Made by a program: the position numbers and the translations under genes. From PALSA-911 sp043742865 (lineage in GTDB: Bacteria > Pseudomonadota > Alphaproteobacteria > Acetobacterales > Acetobacteraceae): DNA of 41,295 nucleotides. The notes beneath the pieces are model-generated. The model was not told where the DNA came from and ran no database searches. It worked only from the letters and a program-made list of their open reading frames with translations. Of the stretch, positions 25,018 through 34,445 are shown in pieces. The stretch spans positions 1-41,295 of the forward strand of contig JAYTXR010000037.1 of assembly GCA_043742865.1 (NCBI GenBank), read 5' to 3'. Each line of letters begins with the position of its first letter. Position 1 is the stretch's first letter.

Positions 25018-25710
25018 TCACGGCTCGTCCTGCAGCCAGCGCGACACGGCGCCGGCGATCAGGGCGCCGACGATGGGGGCGAGCCAGAACAGCCAGAGCT
25101 GGCCGACATACTCGCCACCGGCGAACAGCGCCGGGCCGGTGCTGCGGGCGGGGTTGACCGAGGTATTGGTGACCGGGATCGAGATCAGGTGGATCAGGGT
25201 CAGCCCGAAGCCGATCGCCAGCGGCCCGAAGCCGGCCGGTGCCAGCTTGGCGGTGGAGCCCAGAATGATCATCAGAAAGAAGAACGTGGCCACCATCTCC
25301 ATGATCAGGCAGGACACCAGTCCGTATTTGCCGGGGCTGAGCGCGCCGTAGCCGTTGGAAGCGAAGCCGCCGACCACGAAGTCCGGCTTGCCGGAGGCGA
25401 TCACATACAGCACCGCAGCACCCGCAATGGCGCCGGCGACCTGGGCGACGACATAGGGAATGATGTCGCCGGCGCGGAACCGCCCGCCCGCCCATAGCCC
25501 GAACGTCACGGCCGGGTTGAAATGACCGCCGGAGATGTGGCCGACCGTGTACGCCATGGTTAGCACGGTCAGGCCGAACGCCAGCGCCACGCCGGCAAAG
25601 CCGATGCCAAGCTGCGGAAACGCCGCCGCCAGCACCGCGCTGCCGCAGCCGCCGAAGGTCAGCCAGAAAGTGCCGAAGAACTCCGCTCCGACGCGCCGGG
25701 TCATATTCAT
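25018..25710 (-). CDS. aqpZ: aquaporin Z
   Basis: A 230-residue inner-membrane water channel with six membrane helices and two half-helices. The NPA boxes are GGHFNPAVT (Asn65-Pro-Ala67) and TSVNPARS (Asn186-Pro-Ala188). The selectivity-filter pattern of a water-specific channel is visible: Phe45, His174, Thr183 and Arg189, with no glycerol-type substitutions. A perfect ribosome site (GGAGGAG) precedes the ATG at 25710. The gene stands alone, bounded by a terminator from the left-hand operon and by DUF1993 transcribed away on its right. Confidence 0.95.
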   Translation of the reverse strand: MNMTRRVGAEFFGTFWLTFGGCGSAVLAAAFPQLGIGFAGVALAFGLTVLTMAYTVGHISGGHFNPAVTFGLWAGGRFRAGDIIPYVVAQVAGAIAGAAVLYVIASGKPDFVVGGFASNGYGALSPGKYGLVSCLIMEMVATFFFLMIILGSTAKLAPAGFGPLAIGFGLTLIHLISIPVTNTSVNPARSTGPALFAGGEYVGQLWLFWLAPIVGALIAGAVSRWLQDEP

Positions 25711-25874
25711 GGCCTGTCTCCTCCAATTTTTTTAAGGAACGCAGTAGTCTTGATCTCGACTAGCAATCCCCCCGTGGTCGCTGCAAGGGTGAATGTTGCA
25801 GTGAGCGACGGGTGCGGAATCGGCGGCAATCGGATAGGGTTGCGTTGTATCGCCCTCTGAACAAGGAATGTTTT

Positions 25875-26381
25875 ATGTCGTTGACCATGTTTCAGGCCTC
25901 CGTGCCGGTCTGCACCCAAATTCTCGGCGGCCTGGCCGGCGTGCTGGAGAAAGCCGAGACGCACGCAGCGGCGCGCAAGATCGACGAGGCGGCGCTGCTG
26001 GGCGCGCGGCTGTATCCGGACATGTTCCCGCTGGCCCGTCAGGTGCAGGCGGCCACCGATTTCGGCCGCAATGCGCCAGGCCGGCTGGCCGGGGTAGATT
26101 TGCTGGCCATGCCGAATGTCGAAACGAGTTTTGCGCAGTTGCGTGCCCGGGTGGCAACCTCGATCGCCTGGATCGGCGCTCTGACGCCCGCACAGATCGA
26201 TGGCACCGAGGACAAGGCAGTTGAATTCAGCGCTGGAACCCGCGTGTTGTCGTTTCCCGGGCGGCAATACCTGCTGCAGTTCTGCCTGCCGCATTTCTTT
26301 TTCCACGCCACCACCGCCTACGACATCCTGCGCCATAACGGGGTGGAGCTTGGCAAGCGCGATTTCGTCGGCAGCTTCTGA
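25875..26381 (+). CDS. DUF1993 family protein
   Basis: A 168-residue cytosolic helical protein of DUF1993 (DinB-like fold). It is recognised by the N-terminal TMFQASVPVCTQILGGL, the middle MFPLARQVQAATDF and the C-terminal LPHFFFHATTAYDILRHNG. It carries the conserved PHFFFH histidines that may bind metal. The role is unknown. The start follows AAGGAATG. It converges on the decayed hicB remnant, with only 10 bases between stops. Confidence 0.88.
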   Translation: MSLTMFQASVPVCTQILGGLAGVLEKAETHAAARKIDEAALLGARLYPDMFPLARQVQAATDFGRNAPGRLAGVDLLAMPNVETSFAQLRARVATSIAWIGALTPAQIDGTEDKAVEFSAGTRVLSFPGRQYLLQFCLPHFFFHATTAYDILRHNGVELGKRDFVGSF

Positions 26382-26391
26382 CGAGTTGGCG

Positions 26392-26705
26392 TTATGCCAC
26401 CCGGCGCGGCAATGTGGTGTTCACGCGCTCGGTGGTGTCATCGAGCAGCGTGGGGGCCAGGGTGATAACGCCGAAAATCCATCCCGCGTAGCCGGGGTTC
26501 TGGCGGATCGCTTGCAGGCTGGTCGGCAGGGGATGGGGTCGGCCGCGTCCAGGGAGGCATAGACCCAAGCGGAAGCTGCCTCCTCCGCCTCGGTGATGGC
26601 TTCGTCCAGGGTATCCCTAGCCGAGAAACAACCGGGCAGATCGGGAACGATGACGCCGAAGGCCGTGGTGTCGGTGTCTGGTTCGATCGCGATCGGGTAG
26701 CGCAT
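26392..26705 (-). pseudogene. hicB: hicB antitoxin, frameshifted and truncated
   Basis: The HicB region starts at the internal ATG at 26705. At a run of four C on the minus strand (26529-26532), restoring one C brings back a normal HicB reading: PTSLQAIRQNPGY, then AGWIFGVITLAP, then LLDDTTERVNTTLPRRVA, ending at TAA 26392-26394. The family usually continues with a ribbon-helix-helix DNA-binding domain beginning near this LPRR motif. That domain is missing, cut off beside the DUF1993 gene. Two lesions, a homopolymer frameshift and a 3' truncation, therefore argue for decay rather than one sequencing error. Confidence 0.72.
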
Positions 26706-26882
26706 GTGGCCAGCTTGCGTGCGGATCGCGGCAACCACGCCGGTGCCAAGGTCCGTTTTAGGGTGCGGCACCACCACATGGCCGGGGCGATCCGGATGAT
26801 TGAAAGCGTGATGCAAGCCGCGCACATGATTTAGGACCCACCCGGCGGCCAGCAACTCCCGGATCACGTCGCCGCGGATCAT
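26421..26882 (-). CDS. hicA: HicA toxin domain fused in frame to a frameshifted HicB
   Basis: A 153-residue open frame. Residues 1-59 are a HicA mRNA interferase domain: a small double-stranded RNA-binding-like fold with VIRELLAAGWVL, the G-x-H-H catalytic-histidine motif (GLHHAF), and HVVVPHPKTDLGTG. HicA is normally a separate protein of about 60 residues with its own stop. Here the frame runs straight into MRYPIAIEP, the beginning of HicB antitoxin, and continues through the HicB core (FGVIVPDLPGCFSARDTLDEAI). The reading frame then leaves HicB after DAADPIP and ends in unrelated residues. The ATG at 26882 is chosen on the family N-terminus. It may be a non-functional remnant or a single-chain toxin-antitoxin. 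Confidence 0.72.
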   Translation of the reverse strand: MIRGDVIRELLAAGWVLNHVRGLHHAFNHPDRPGHVVVPHPKTDLGTGVVAAIRTQAGHMRYPIAIEPDTDTTAFGVIVPDLPGCFSARDTLDEAITEAEEAASAWVYASLDAADPIPCRPACKRSARTPATRDGFSALSPWPPRCSMTPPSA

Positions 26883-26966
26883 TGAGCGCATCATACACAC
26901 TGAACCGCATCGATGTCAGCGTCCCCCCAGCGCCGCCGGCCTGCCTTCTGCTTGTCAGTCGTCCGT

Positions 26967-28919
<1,953 letters not shown>

Positions 28920-28965
28920 TTTTCGTTCCTTCCCTTTTCTTCTGGCCAGCTTGTCGGTACCCTAT

Positions 28966-29055
28966 CGCCGATAACCGGTCCGCCGACAACCGGTTTGCCA
29001 ATAACCGGTTCGTCAACAACGGCTTCGCCAACGAGGGTTCACCGACAACGACAGG
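28966..29055. repeat. six 15-bp tandem repeats upstream of acsA
   Basis: Six consecutive 15-base units occupy exactly 28966-29055. The first three are close copies of cgccgacaaccggtt; the next three are increasingly degenerate. Units 2 and 3 contain the palindrome AACCGGTT. The block fills most of the gap between the acsA start (28919) and the stop of the Rieske gene (29058). The period is a multiple of three, and on the minus strand it would read as five-residue units, but no supported gene uses it. It is too short and spacer-free for a CRISPR. Confidence 0.8.
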
Positions 29056-29057
29056 CG

Positions 29058-29426
29058 TTACAGCCCGGCATCCTCCGGCACCAGCAATTCGCCGTCCCGG
29101 ATCTCCATCGTCACGGCTTGCAGCGCGTCGCCCTGGCAGGGTCCGCGCACGCAATAGCCGTCCCCGATCCGGAATTCAGCCCCATGGGTCGAGCAAATGA
29201 TAAATTGCCGGTCGAGGGTGAGGAAACGGTCCGGCGCCCAATCGAGCGCGATGCCGATATGGGGGCAGGCATTGACATAGACGCGGATGTCCGGGCCCCG
29301 GCGCACCGCGAACAGGCCGGTGAAACCGCCCGGCGCCGGCGGAAAACCCTTGGCGCCGGGATCGGGGATGTCCTCGACCCGGCACAGCCGGCGCTGGCGG
29401 GCCGGGACCAAGCTTTGACCTGTCAT
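29058..29426 (-). CDS. Rieske [2Fe-2S] domain protein
   Basis: A 122-residue protein with Rieske ligands Cys54-x-His56 (NACPHIG) and Cys78-x-x-His81 (CSTHGAEF). No signal peptide or membrane segment is present, so it is a soluble electron carrier or oxygenase-associated ferredoxin. It differs clearly from the other Rieske protein in this window. The ATG overlaps the stop of the EVE-domain gene as ATGA, so the two are co-translated; the pairing of EVE and Rieske proteins has no functional explanation that I know. The stop abuts the 15-bp repeat block. Confidence 0.88.
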   Translation of the reverse strand: MTGQSLVPARQRRLCRVEDIPDPGAKGFPPAPGGFTGLFAVRRGPDIRVYVNACPHIGIALDWAPDRFLTLDRQFIICSTHGAEFRIGDGYCVRGPCQGDALQAVTMEIRDGELLVPEDAGL

Positions 29427-29851
29427 CCGGCCTTCTTGTGCTTCCATCCGCCCATCTTGCAGAGGATTTTCCAGTGCGCCGGGGCGATCGGCATCACCGA
29501 CAGGCGCGACATCCGCACCAGCGCGACATCTGCCAAAGACGGGTCGGCTTTGATCGCGACCAGGGTGACCGGTTCCGGCATCGGACCGATCGCGCGCATA
29601 TCCACGCACACCCAGTCCCCGCCCTCGGCGGACGGGTCCGGATAGGCCTCGCGCGCGACCTGCACCACGCCGACGATCTCCTTGCCGACATTGGAATGGT
29701 AGAAAAACGCCAGGTCGCCCTTCTTCATGGCTTTCAGATTATTCTTGGCCATGTGGTTGCGCACGCCGGTCCAGGGCTCGATGCCGTTGAATACCTGCTG
29801 GTCCCAGCTGAATGCGTCGGGTTCGGATTTTACCAGCCAATGATTGGGCAT
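29423..29851 (-). CDS. EVE domain protein
   Basis: A 142-residue protein of the EVE (PUA-like) family, related to human thymocyte nuclear protein 1. It is recognised by the N-terminal HWLVKSEPDAFSWDQ, WTGVRNHMAKNNLKAMKKGD, FYHSN and GDWVCVDM. The fold binds modified bases in DNA or RNA, with an aromatic pocket. In bacteria the domain often sits in DNA-modification or defence loci, but housekeeping copies of this size are widespread in alphaproteobacteria. It is divergent from ccmC, 96 bases away. Confidence 0.92.
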   Translation of the reverse strand: MPNHWLVKSEPDAFSWDQQVFNGIEPWTGVRNHMAKNNLKAMKKGDLAFFYHSNVGKEIVGVVQVAREAYPDPSAEGGDWVCVDMRAIGPMPEPVTLVAIKADPSLADVALVRMSRLSVMPIAPAHWKILCKMGGWKHKKAG

Positions 29852-29947
29852 ACGATTCCAGCTGTGCTTGCAGGCGGTTGATTTCCCACTTTAGAGACAA
29901 CCTTCTGCGCCTTCAAACGATGCCCCTATAGGTGTAGGATCGACACC

Positions 29948-30733
29948 ATGGTTCTCACTCCGACTGTTACGCCGCGCCAGGCGGCGTATCGCCCGCCTGG
30001 GCGCAGCTTGCACCGCTTCGCCAACCCTGGGCGTTTCCTGCGGATTTCCGGCATTGCGCTGCCTTGGCTGTCTGTGGCGGGCCTGGTCCTGACTGCCACC
30101 GGCTTGGCCGGCGGTTTGTTCCTGGCGCCGGCGGATTGGCAGCAGGGCGATGCAGTGCGGATGATGTATGTGCACGTGCCCGCCGCCTGGCTGGCGAGTG
30201 CCGGATATTTCGCCCTCGCGGTCTGCTCGGTGCTGGCGCTGGTCTGGCGCCATCCACTGGCGGATCTGGCGGCGGCCGAGATCTCGCCGGTCGGCGCCGG
30301 GTTCACCGCGCTCTGCCTGGCCAGCGGCAGCCTGTGGGGCAAACCGATGTGGGGCGCCTGGTGGGTGTGGGATGCGCGGATGACCTCCGTGTTGGTGCTG
30401 TTTTTCCTGTATGTCGGCCATGTCGCTCTGGTGCGGGCCTTCGACGACCCCACCCGCGGCCACCGCGCTGGCGCGATCCTGGCGCTGGTCGGCGTGGTCA
30501 ACCTGCCAATCATCAAATTCTCGGTGGATTGGTGGAACACGCTGCACCAGCCCGCCAGCATCGGGCTGACCGGTTCGCCCAGCATGCATATCTCGATGCT
30601 ATGGCCGCTGGCCGTGGCCGCGCTCGGCTACAGCTTCGTCTTCGCCGCCCTTGTTCTCAGCCGCACCCGCAGCGCGGTGATCGAGCGCCGCATTCGCGGC
30701 CTGCTCGGCGCGCGGGCGGAGCGCGCGGCATGA
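29948..30733 (+). CDS. ccmC: heme exporter / cytochrome c maturation protein CcmC
   Basis: A 261-residue inner-membrane protein with six hydrophobic segments that presents heme to CcmE in the periplasm. The tryptophan-rich heme-handling motif is WGAWWVWDARMTS (135-147), flanked by heme-ligand histidines His76 (YVHVPAAW) and His200 (NTLHQPAS). It has an unusually long N-terminal tail of about 35 residues before the first helix. It is the first gene of a ccmCDEFGHI operon and ends with an ATGA overlap into ccmD. Confidence 0.95.
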   Translation: MVLTPTVTPRQAAYRPPGRSLHRFANPGRFLRISGIALPWLSVAGLVLTATGLAGGLFLAPADWQQGDAVRMMYVHVPAAWLASAGYFALAVCSVLALVWRHPLADLAAAEISPVGAGFTALCLASGSLWGKPMWGAWWVWDARMTSVLVLFFLYVGHVALVRAFDDPTRGHRAGAILALVGVVNLPIIKFSVDWWNTLHQPASIGLTGSPSMHISMLWPLAVAALGYSFVFAALVLSRTRSAVIERRIRGLLGARAERAA

Positions 30734-30885
30734 CCCATCTGCCCTACATCGTCGCGGTCTATACGCTCGGCCTGCTGGTTCCCGGCGCCTATGCCGCCGA
30801 TGCCTGGCTACGGTCGCGGCGCGCGGCCCGAGTGTTGGCCGCGGTGGAAACCCGCAAACGGCCCGCGCCGGACCCGCGGCGATGA
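30730..30885 (+). CDS. ccmD: heme exporter protein CcmD
   Basis: A 51-residue single-pass membrane protein (HLPYIVAVYTLGLLVPGAYAADAWL followed by arginines). It matches CcmD, which stabilises CcmC and helps release holo-CcmE. ATGA overlaps are present at both ends. Assignment rests on size, topology and position between ccmC and ccmE as much as on sequence. Confidence 0.88.
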   Translation: MTHLPYIVAVYTLGLLVPGAYAADAWLRSRRAARVLAAVETRKRPAPDPRR

Positions 30886-31412
30886 CCCGCAAGCGCCGCC
30901 GCCTATGGGTCCTGGTCGCCTGCGGCCTGGGTCTGGGCAGCGCCACCGCGCTGGCGCTGATGGCCTTTCGCGACACGCTGGTGTTCTTTATCCCGCCCTC
31001 GGAAATCGCCAGCCGGGCGCCGCCGATCGGCCGGATTTTCCGTCTCGGCGGTCTGGTCGAGACCGGCAGCGTGCAGCGTGTCAACGAAAACGGCCATCCC
31101 AGCGCGCGCTTTCGCGTCACCGACGGCGCCGGCACCGTGGTGGTGACCTATGCCGGCATCCTGCCCGATCTGTTCCGTGAGGGGCAGGGCGTCGTCGCGC
31201 TCGGCAGCCTGGACCCCGGCGGCGGCTTCCGCGCCTCGGAAGTGCTGGCCAAGCATGACGAGACCTATATGCCCAGGGATGTCGAGGAAGCGCTGAAAAA
31301 AACCGGCCATTGGAACCCGGACGACGGCAAGAAGCCACCGCCGGCTTCCACCTGGAACACGCTGTTTCCAACAAAAGCAGCCGGGTTTCCGGCAAAGGCG
31401 GCAGGCGGATGA
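30882..31412 (+). CDS. ccmE: periplasmic heme chaperone CcmE
   Basis: A 176-residue protein with an N-terminal membrane anchor (LWVLVACGLGLGSATALALMAF) and a periplasmic OB-fold. The heme-binding motif is LAKHDETYMP, with covalent heme ligand His125 and Tyr129. This is the common histidine type, not the cysteine type of archaea and some deltaproteobacteria. The C-terminal tail is Pro/Lys/Ala-rich and flexible, as usual. It overlaps ccmD and ccmF by ATGA. Confidence 0.95.
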   Translation: MTRKRRRLWVLVACGLGLGSATALALMAFRDTLVFFIPPSEIASRAPPIGRIFRLGGLVETGSVQRVNENGHPSARFRVTDGAGTVVVTYAGILPDLFREGQGVVALGSLDPGGGFRASEVLAKHDETYMPRDVEEALKKTGHWNPDDGKKPPPASTWNTLFPTKAAGFPAKAAGG

Positions 31413-33370
31413 TCCCCGAACTCGGCCATTTTGCCCTGGCGCTGGCCGTCGCGTTCGCCGCCGCACAAACCATCCTGCCGCTCTGGGGCGCGCAGGCCCG
31501 CGACGCGCGGCTGATGGGCTCGGCGCCGGCGCTGGCACTTGGGCAGTTCATCGCGCTCGCCTGTGCCTATGGCTGCCTGGTCTGGAGTGCGGTGGTCGAT
31601 GATTTCTCGGTGCTGAACATCGCCGAAAACTCCCATTCGCTGAAGCCGATGATCTACAAGATCTCCGGCACCTGGGGGAACCACGAAGGCTCGATCCTGC
31701 TGTGGTGCCTGATCCTGGGCATCTGCGGCGCCGCGGTCGGGCTGTTCGGCCGCAATCTGCCCGCTTCGCTGCGCGCCCGGGTGATCGGGGTGCTGGGCTT
31801 CACCTCGGTCGGTTTCGAGCTGTTTGCGTTGCTCGCCTCCAATCCGTTCCTGCGGCTATGGCCGGTGCCGATTGACGGACGGGACATGAACCCGCTGCTG
31901 CAGGACCCCGGTCTCGCGATCCATCCGCCGGTGCTCTATGCCGGCTATGTCGGCTTCGCCGTTCCGTTCGCCTTCGCCGTGGCCGCCTTGCTGGAGGGGC
32001 GGATCGACGCCTCCTGGGGCCGCTGGGTGCGGCCGTGGACGCTGGCGTCCTGGAGCCTGTTGACCGCCGGCATCGCGCTGGGGTCGTTCTGGTCCTATTA
32101 TATCCTGGGATGGGGCGGGTTCTGGTTCTGGGACCCGGTGGAGAACGCCTCCCTGCTGCCCTGGCTGACCGGCACGGCGCTGCTGCATTCGGCGATCGTG
32201 GTGGAAAAGCGCGAGGCGTTGAAGACCTGGACCGTGCTGCTGGCCATCTTGACGTTCTCGCTGTCGCTGTCGGGCACTTTTTTGGTCCGCTCGGGCATCC
32301 TCAATTCGGTGCATAGTTTCGCCAATGATCCGACGCGGGGAATTTTCATCCTCGGTTTGCTGGGACTGGTGATCGGCGGCAGCCTGCTGCTGTTCGCGCT
32401 GCGCGCGCCGGTGCTGTCCGCGTCCGGCCTGTTCGCGCCGGTCTCGCGTGAGGGCGCGCTGGTGCTGAACAACATCCTGCTCTGTTCGATCGCCGCCGTG
32501 GTGCTGACCGGCACGGTCTATCCGCTATTTGCTGATCTGCTGTTCGGCGCCAAGATCAGCGTGGGGCCGCCGTATTTCAACGCCACCGTGCTGCCACTGG
32601 CCGCGCCGTTATTTTTTGCGATGGCGATTGGCCCGGTGTTGTCCTGGAAGCGCGCTTCGCTCGGTCCGGCGTTGATGAAACTCTGGTGGGCCGCGCTCGC
32701 CGCTGCCGCGGTCGGCATCCTCACCGAACTCGGCCTCCATGCCGGCACGGCCGCGCTGGGTTTTGCCGCCGCTGCCTGGCTGATCCTGGGCAGCTTCGCG
32801 GAAATAATCCAGCGCATCCGGCTGTTCCGCGTGCCTGCCGCCACCAGCCTTTCGCGGCTGGCCGGACAGACGCTATCGGTCTGGGGCGGGGCCGTTGCCC
32901 ATGCCGGCATGGGCCTCACCATTGCCGGCATCTCCGGCATGTCACTGGCGCAATCCACCATCGTCGCGGTCCGGCCCGGCCAGACCACAGCGCTCGCCGG
33001 CTATGAATGGACGCTGCTGGGGTTGCGCGATGAACCCGGACCGAACTTCAACGCCCGTATCGCCGACATCCGCGTCACCCGCAACGGCCAGGAAATCGGC
33101 GTGTTCCGTCCCTCTCGCAACGCCTTCACCACGCAGACGATGACGGTGACCAACACCGCCATCCGTACTACCGCGCTGGCCGATCTGTACATGGTGCTGG
33201 GCGAGGAACATGACGGCACCGCGGTGCTGCGGCTGCATTATAATTTCCTGGCGCCGTGGATTTGGATCGGCGCGCTGACGATGGCGTTTGGCGGGTTTTT
33301 ATCGCTGGTCGACCGCCGGCTGCGGGTCGGCGCCCCGGCACGCCGCCCGGTGGCGGTAGCCGTCGGGTGA
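31409..33370 (+). CDS. ccmF: heme lyase CcmF
   Basis: A 653-residue polytopic membrane protein that ligates heme to apocytochrome c together with CcmH and CcmI. The WWD heme motif is WGGFWFWDP (235-243), followed by VENASLLPWL. Many membrane helices and a large C-terminal periplasmic domain follow. The open frame extends further upstream, but the ATG at 31409 begins the first helix and overlaps the ccmE stop as ATGA. The stop overlaps the ccmG start by one base. Confidence 0.95.
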   Translation: MIPELGHFALALAVAFAAAQTILPLWGAQARDARLMGSAPALALGQFIALACAYGCLVWSAVVDDFSVLNIAENSHSLKPMIYKISGTWGNHEGSILLWCLILGICGAAVGLFGRNLPASLRARVIGVLGFTSVGFELFALLASNPFLRLWPVPIDGRDMNPLLQDPGLAIHPPVLYAGYVGFAVPFAFAVAALLEGRIDASWGRWVRPWTLASWSLLTAGIALGSFWSYYILGWGGFWFWDPVENASLLPWLTGTALLHSAIVVEKREALKTWTVLLAILTFSLSLSGTFLVRSGILNSVHSFANDPTRGIFILGLLGLVIGGSLLLFALRAPVLSASGLFAPVSREGALVLNNILLCSIAAVVLTGTVYPLFADLLFGAKISVGPPYFNATVLPLAAPLFFAMAIGPVLSWKRASLGPALMKLWWAALAAAAVGILTELGLHAGTAALGFAAAAWLILGSFAEIIQRIRLFRVPAATSLSRLAGQTLSVWGGAVAHAGMGLTIAGISGMSLAQSTIVAVRPGQTTALAGYEWTLLGLRDEPGPNFNARIADIRVTRNGQEIGVFRPSRNAFTTQTMTVTNTAIRTTALADLYMVLGEEHDGTAVLRLHYNFLAPWIWIGALTMAFGGFLSLVDRRLRVGAPARRPVAVAVG

Positions 33371-33930
33371 TGCATCGCCGGCTGATGCTGTTGCTGCCGC
33401 TCGGCGTGGCCGGCCTGGCTGGTGCGGGGCTTTACGCCATGCTCGATCGCATGCGGGCGGGAAAATTCGACCCGCGCGGCGTGCCGAGCGCGCTGATCGG
33501 CAAGTCGGTGCCGAGTTTCGTGCTGCCGGGCCAGGGCGAGGGCCGGGGGGAGGGTCCGGGCTTCGGATCGGCCGAGCTTGCCGCATCGGGACGGCCGGTG
33601 CTGTTGAATTTCTTCGCCTCCTGGTGTGTGCCCTGTGTGGCGGAGGCGCCGGTGTTGCTGGCGCTGCAACGATCCGGACAAAAGCTGTTCGGGATTGCCT
33701 ACAAGGACAAACCGGAAGCGACCGAGGCTTTCCTGCGCCAGCACGGCAACCCCTATATGCGGGTCGGACGCGATGCGCTTGGGACCGTCGCGATCGATTT
33801 CGGCCTGTATGGTGTGCCGGAGACCTATCTGATCGACCCGGCCGGGATCGTGCGCGGGCGCTGGGCGGGCGGACTGACGACGGAAATCCTGCGGCAGGAA
33901 CTGCTGCCGCTGCTGAAGACGATCGCATAA
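33370..33930 (+). CDS. ccmG: thiol:disulfide interchange protein CcmG/DsbE
   Basis: A 186-residue periplasmic thioredoxin-like protein with an N-terminal anchor (residues 3-23) and redox site WCVPC (Cys86, Cys89). It keeps apocytochrome haem-binding cysteines reduced. GVPETYLID carries the cis-proline. A Gly/Glu-rich insertion (GQGEGRGEGPGFGS, 54-67) lies just before the first conserved strand and is not typical of the family. The start overlaps the ccmF stop as TGATG. Confidence 0.94.
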   Translation: MHRRLMLLLPLGVAGLAGAGLYAMLDRMRAGKFDPRGVPSALIGKSVPSFVLPGQGEGRGEGPGFGSAELAASGRPVLLNFFASWCVPCVAEAPVLLALQRSGQKLFGIAYKDKPEATEAFLRQHGNPYMRVGRDALGTVAIDFGLYGVPETYLIDPAGIVRGRWAGGLTTEILRQELLPLLKTIA

Positions 33931-34445
33931 TGACGATTGATCGTCGGGTGGGTAAGCGCGGCGCGACCCACCAGCGCCAGCCCAGGGGAATTTCGTGTCT
34001 GGCGCTGTTGCTGTTGCTGTTGCTGATGCTGTCGGCGAAATCCGCCTATGCGGTCAGCCATCCGGCGGAGATGCTGGCCGATCCCGCCGCGGAGGCGCGC
34101 GCGGAAAACATCGGCCACCAGCTGCGCTGCATGGTCTGCCAGAACGAGAGCGTCGAGGAATCGGAGGCCGATCTGGCGCGCGATTTCCGCCATATCATCC
34201 GCGAGCGCGTGCGCGCCGGCGAGACCGACACGCAGATCCTGAACTGGATGGTGGCGCGCTACGGCGATTTCATCCGACTGCGTCCGCCATTCTCCGCCCT
34301 GACCTTTCCGCTCTGGGCGGCGCCGGTGCTCGCCATCGGCATCGGCGCCGCGGCGGTGGCGTTGGGGCGGCGGCGTCAGCCCGTCCCGCCGGCGCCGCTA
34401 TCGGAGGCCGAACGGCAGAAATTGGCGAAACTGAGCGGCCCATGA
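33930..34445 (+). CDS. ccmH: cytochrome c maturation protein CcmH (CcmL-type)
   Basis: A 171-residue periplasm-facing thioredoxin-like reductase. The redox motif is LRCMVC (Cys67, Cys70) followed by QNESVEESEADLARDFR. A C-terminal membrane segment follows FSALTFPLWAAPVLAIG. The signal peptide hydrophobic core is LALLLLLLLMLSA. The first 20 residues before it are encoded by a hairpin repeat (33947-33972) resembling the element at 2092, so the natural N-terminus may have been altered. The ATG overlaps the ccmG stop by one base; the stop overlaps ccmI by ATGA. Confidence 0.93.
   Translation: MTIDRRVGKRGATHQRQPRGISCLALLLLLLLMLSAKSAYAVSHPAEMLADPAAEARAENIGHQLRCMVCQNESVEESEADLARDFRHIIRERVRAGETDTQILNWMVARYGDFIRLRPPFSALTFPLWAAPVLAIGIGAAAVALGRRRQPVPPAPLSEAERQKLAKLSGP
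33947..33972. repeat. REP-like hairpin inside the ccmH 5' end
   Basis: Seven-base arms ggtgggt (33947-33953) and acccacc (33966-33972) enclose aagcgcggcgcg. The pattern GGGTAAGCG...ACCCA matches the first hairpin of the element at 2092-2170. It is translated in frame as part of the CcmH signal region. Confidence 0.5.

Noticed and set aside
28966..29055. Repeat block considered as a CRISPR array
   Set aside because: Units are 15 bp with no spacers and no cas genes nearby.
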